Positions 5,786-6,871 of a stretch of DNA of 6,871 nucleotides are shown here, in pieces; position 1 is the stretch's first letter; each line of letters begins with the position of its first letter. This DNA comes from Bacteroidota bacterium (lineage in GTDB: Bacteria; Bacteroidota; Bacteroidia; Bacteroidales; VadinHA17), in assembly GCA_016868515.1 (NCBI GenBank), contig VGGM01000083.1, positions 1-6,871 on the forward strand. Direction: 5' to 3'. The notes beneath the pieces are model-generated. The model did not search any database and had not been told where the DNA came from. It saw only the letters and a program-made list of their open reading frames with translations. The position numbers were made by a program, and so were the translations under genes.

Positions 5786-5814
5786 CAAATATAACATTTT
5801 AATTACTAAGTCAA
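5786..5814 (-). promoter_or_regulatory. Promoter of the candidate small RNA
   Basis: Minus-strand TATATTTG (5793-5786) is a full TAnnTTTG -7 box, and TTG (5814-5812) lies 18 nt upstream as the -33 element. This is one of the best matches to the Bacteroidota promoter pattern in the window. The -33 TTG is also the next-to-last-but-one codon (Leu) of fabG, so the promoter overlaps the end of that gene. Confidence 0.8.
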
Positions 5815-6552
5815 CATTCCTCCACAAACATTTATTACCTGCCCTGAAACATATGATGATAAATCGGAAGCCAGGAAGAGGGCAACGTCAGCGACATCGT
5901 CGGGTGTACCTCCCCTGCGAAGGGGTATTTTTCCAACCCATTCATTTTTAACCTCTTCGGGCAGCTTATCGGTCATTTCGGTAATGATGAATCCCGGTGC
6001 AATGGCATTGCACCTGACATTTCTTGATCCCAGTTCCTTAGCCACGCTTTTGGTAAAACCAATTATTCCGGCCTTGGAAGCAGAGTAATTGGCCTGTCCG
6101 GCATTGCCGGAAACCCCCACAACCGAGCTCATATTGATGATTGAACCCGATTTCTGTTTCATCATAGGCTTGAGAATAGCTTTGGTAAGGTTAAACACCG
6201 ACTTAAGGTTTACAGCCATAACATCATCCCACTGCTGTTCGGTCATTCTCATCAGCAGCGTGTCACGTGTTATTCCTGCATTGTTTACCAGAATATCAAT
6301 CGTATTAAAATCCTTCAGAATATCATCAATAAGTTTCTGCGAGCTTTCGAAATCAGCAGCATTCGAAACATATCTGCGAACCTTAACCCCGAACTTCTCG
6401 CATTCGGCACAAACCTCGCAGAACTGAAAATCTTCACTTATATTGGTAACCGCAATATTTGCCCCTTCGCGTGCAAACCTGATGGCGATACCACGTCCGA
6501 TTCCCCTTGAAGCGCCTGTAATAAGAGCTGTTTTTCCCTCTAGTAGTTTCAT
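5806..6552 (-). CDS. fabG: 3-oxoacyl-[acyl-carrier-protein] reductase FabG (SDR family)
   Basis: A 248-residue classical short-chain dehydrogenase/reductase, the normal FabG length. It has the Rossmann glycine motif TGASRGIG at residues 12-19, the NNAG motif at 90-93, catalytic Asn115, Ser143, Tyr156 and Lys160 (YSASK), PG after the active site (IAPGFI), and the C-terminal GG (NVCGGMLT). FabG reduces 3-oxoacyl-ACP with NADPH in each round of fatty-acid elongation. The motifs NAGITRD and YSASKAG.IGFTKS(V)AKE are very FabG-like, but acetoacetyl-CoA reductases and other SDRs share them, so the exact substrate is inferred. It starts 21 nt after the sucD stop and is probably co-transcribed with it. 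No fabF, fabD or acpP is present in the window. A small-RNA promoter begins in its last codons. Confidence 0.85.
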   Translation of the reverse strand: MKLLEGKTALITGASRGIGRGIAIRFAREGANIAVTNISEDFQFCEVCAECEKFGVKVRRYVSNAADFESSQKLIDDILKDFNTIDILVNNAGITRDTLLMRMTEQQWDDVMAVNLKSVFNLTKAILKPMMKQKSGSIINMSSVVGVSGNAGQANYSASKAGIIGFTKSVAKELGSRNVRCNAIAPGFIITEMTDKLPEEVKNEWVGKIPLRRGGTPDDVADVALFLASDLSSYVSGQVINVCGGMLT

Positions 6553-6573
6553 ATACAGATGTTTAAAGTTGTA

Positions 6574-6871
6574 TTATTTTTTTACCGCAAGTACACCAGC
6601 CACAGTCTGGCCGATATCGGCCGGTGATACAACCACCTTTAAGCCGCATTCTGTCATTATTTTCATTTTTGCGGCAGCAGTATCCTCACTACCCCCTATT
6701 ATTGCACCGGCGTGACCCATGCGGCGGCCTTTTGGTGCCGTCTGCCCGGCGATAAAGCCGATAACCGGTTTATGCGGGTTCTCTTTTATCCAGCGCGCAG
6801 CATCTGTTTCCATGGAACCTCCGATTTCGCCTATCATCACTATTGCTTCTGTTTCGGAATCATCCATCATC
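6574..6871 (-). CDS. sucD: Succinyl-CoA synthetase alpha subunit, C-terminal part (5' end outside window)
   Basis: The last 98 or so codons of the alpha subunit of succinate-CoA ligase, which couples succinyl-CoA to succinate with nucleoside triphosphate formation in the TCA cycle. The frame stays open to the window edge, so the ATG at 6870 is not taken as the start. [15 protein letters not shown] matches the conserved ligase domain, and [13 protein letters not shown] contains the histidine (residue 53 of the visible part) that is phosphorylated during catalysis; it lies 45 residues from the C terminus, close to the position in E. coli Suc[13 protein letters not shown] is the usual sequence before that histidine. 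fabG follows after 21 nt on the same strand. Confidence 0.95.
   Translation of the reverse strand, partial: MMDDSETEAIVMIGEIGGSMETDAARWIKENPHKPVIGFIAGQTAPKGRRMGHAGAIIGGSEDTAAAKMKIMTECGLKVVVSPADIGQTVAGVLAVKK

Overview
The window is ordinary core-genome DNA from a member of the Bacteroidota, probably close to the Bacteroidales. Three things point there. The block L28 - L33 - DUF4295-type small protein - FtsY - RimO is a familiar Bacteroidota gene order. Several start regions carry the Bacteroidota sigma-factor -7 box TAnnTTTG, four times as exactly TATATTTG. Start codons mostly lack a Shine-Dalgarno sequence. I see no insertion sequence, phage gene, CRISPR array or other sign of transfer.

Layout. 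Positions 1-439 (+) hold the C-terminal end of a ClpC/ClpB-type Hsp100 ATPase. It converges on rimO with interlocked stop codons. On the minus strand from about 4764 down to 436 lie cinA, rpmB, rpmG, a 51-residue DUF4295-type gene, ftsY and rimO. A clear intrinsic terminator sits between the DUF4295 gene and ftsY, directly followed by a new -7 box, so ribosomal-protein and ftsY-rimO transcription can be separated. A YedJ-like HD phosphohydrolase gene (+) diverges from cinA and runs tail-to-tail into a two-gene tRNA operon on the minus strand (Thr-CGU, then Gly-CCC). The tRNA terminator lies inside the HD gene, and the last residues of the HD protein are read from the antisense strand of tRNA-Gly. 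At the right end sucD (partial) and fabG form a minus-strand pair.

The main item without a known name is between fabG and the tRNAs. It is a compact minus-strand transcription unit of about 98 nt (5683-5780) with a strong promoter, a perfect 11-bp helix joining its 5' and 3' ends, a T8 tract, and a 37-nt interior stretch without any G. It looks like a stand-alone small RNA. I cannot assign its family; a short 6S-like RNA is one testable idea.

Functional themes: protein quality control (ClpC), translation and ribosome modification (L28, L33, RimO acting on S12, two tRNAs), membrane targeting (FtsY), nucleotide salvage or repair (CinA, HD hydrolase), the TCA cycle (SucD) and fatty-acid synthesis (FabG).
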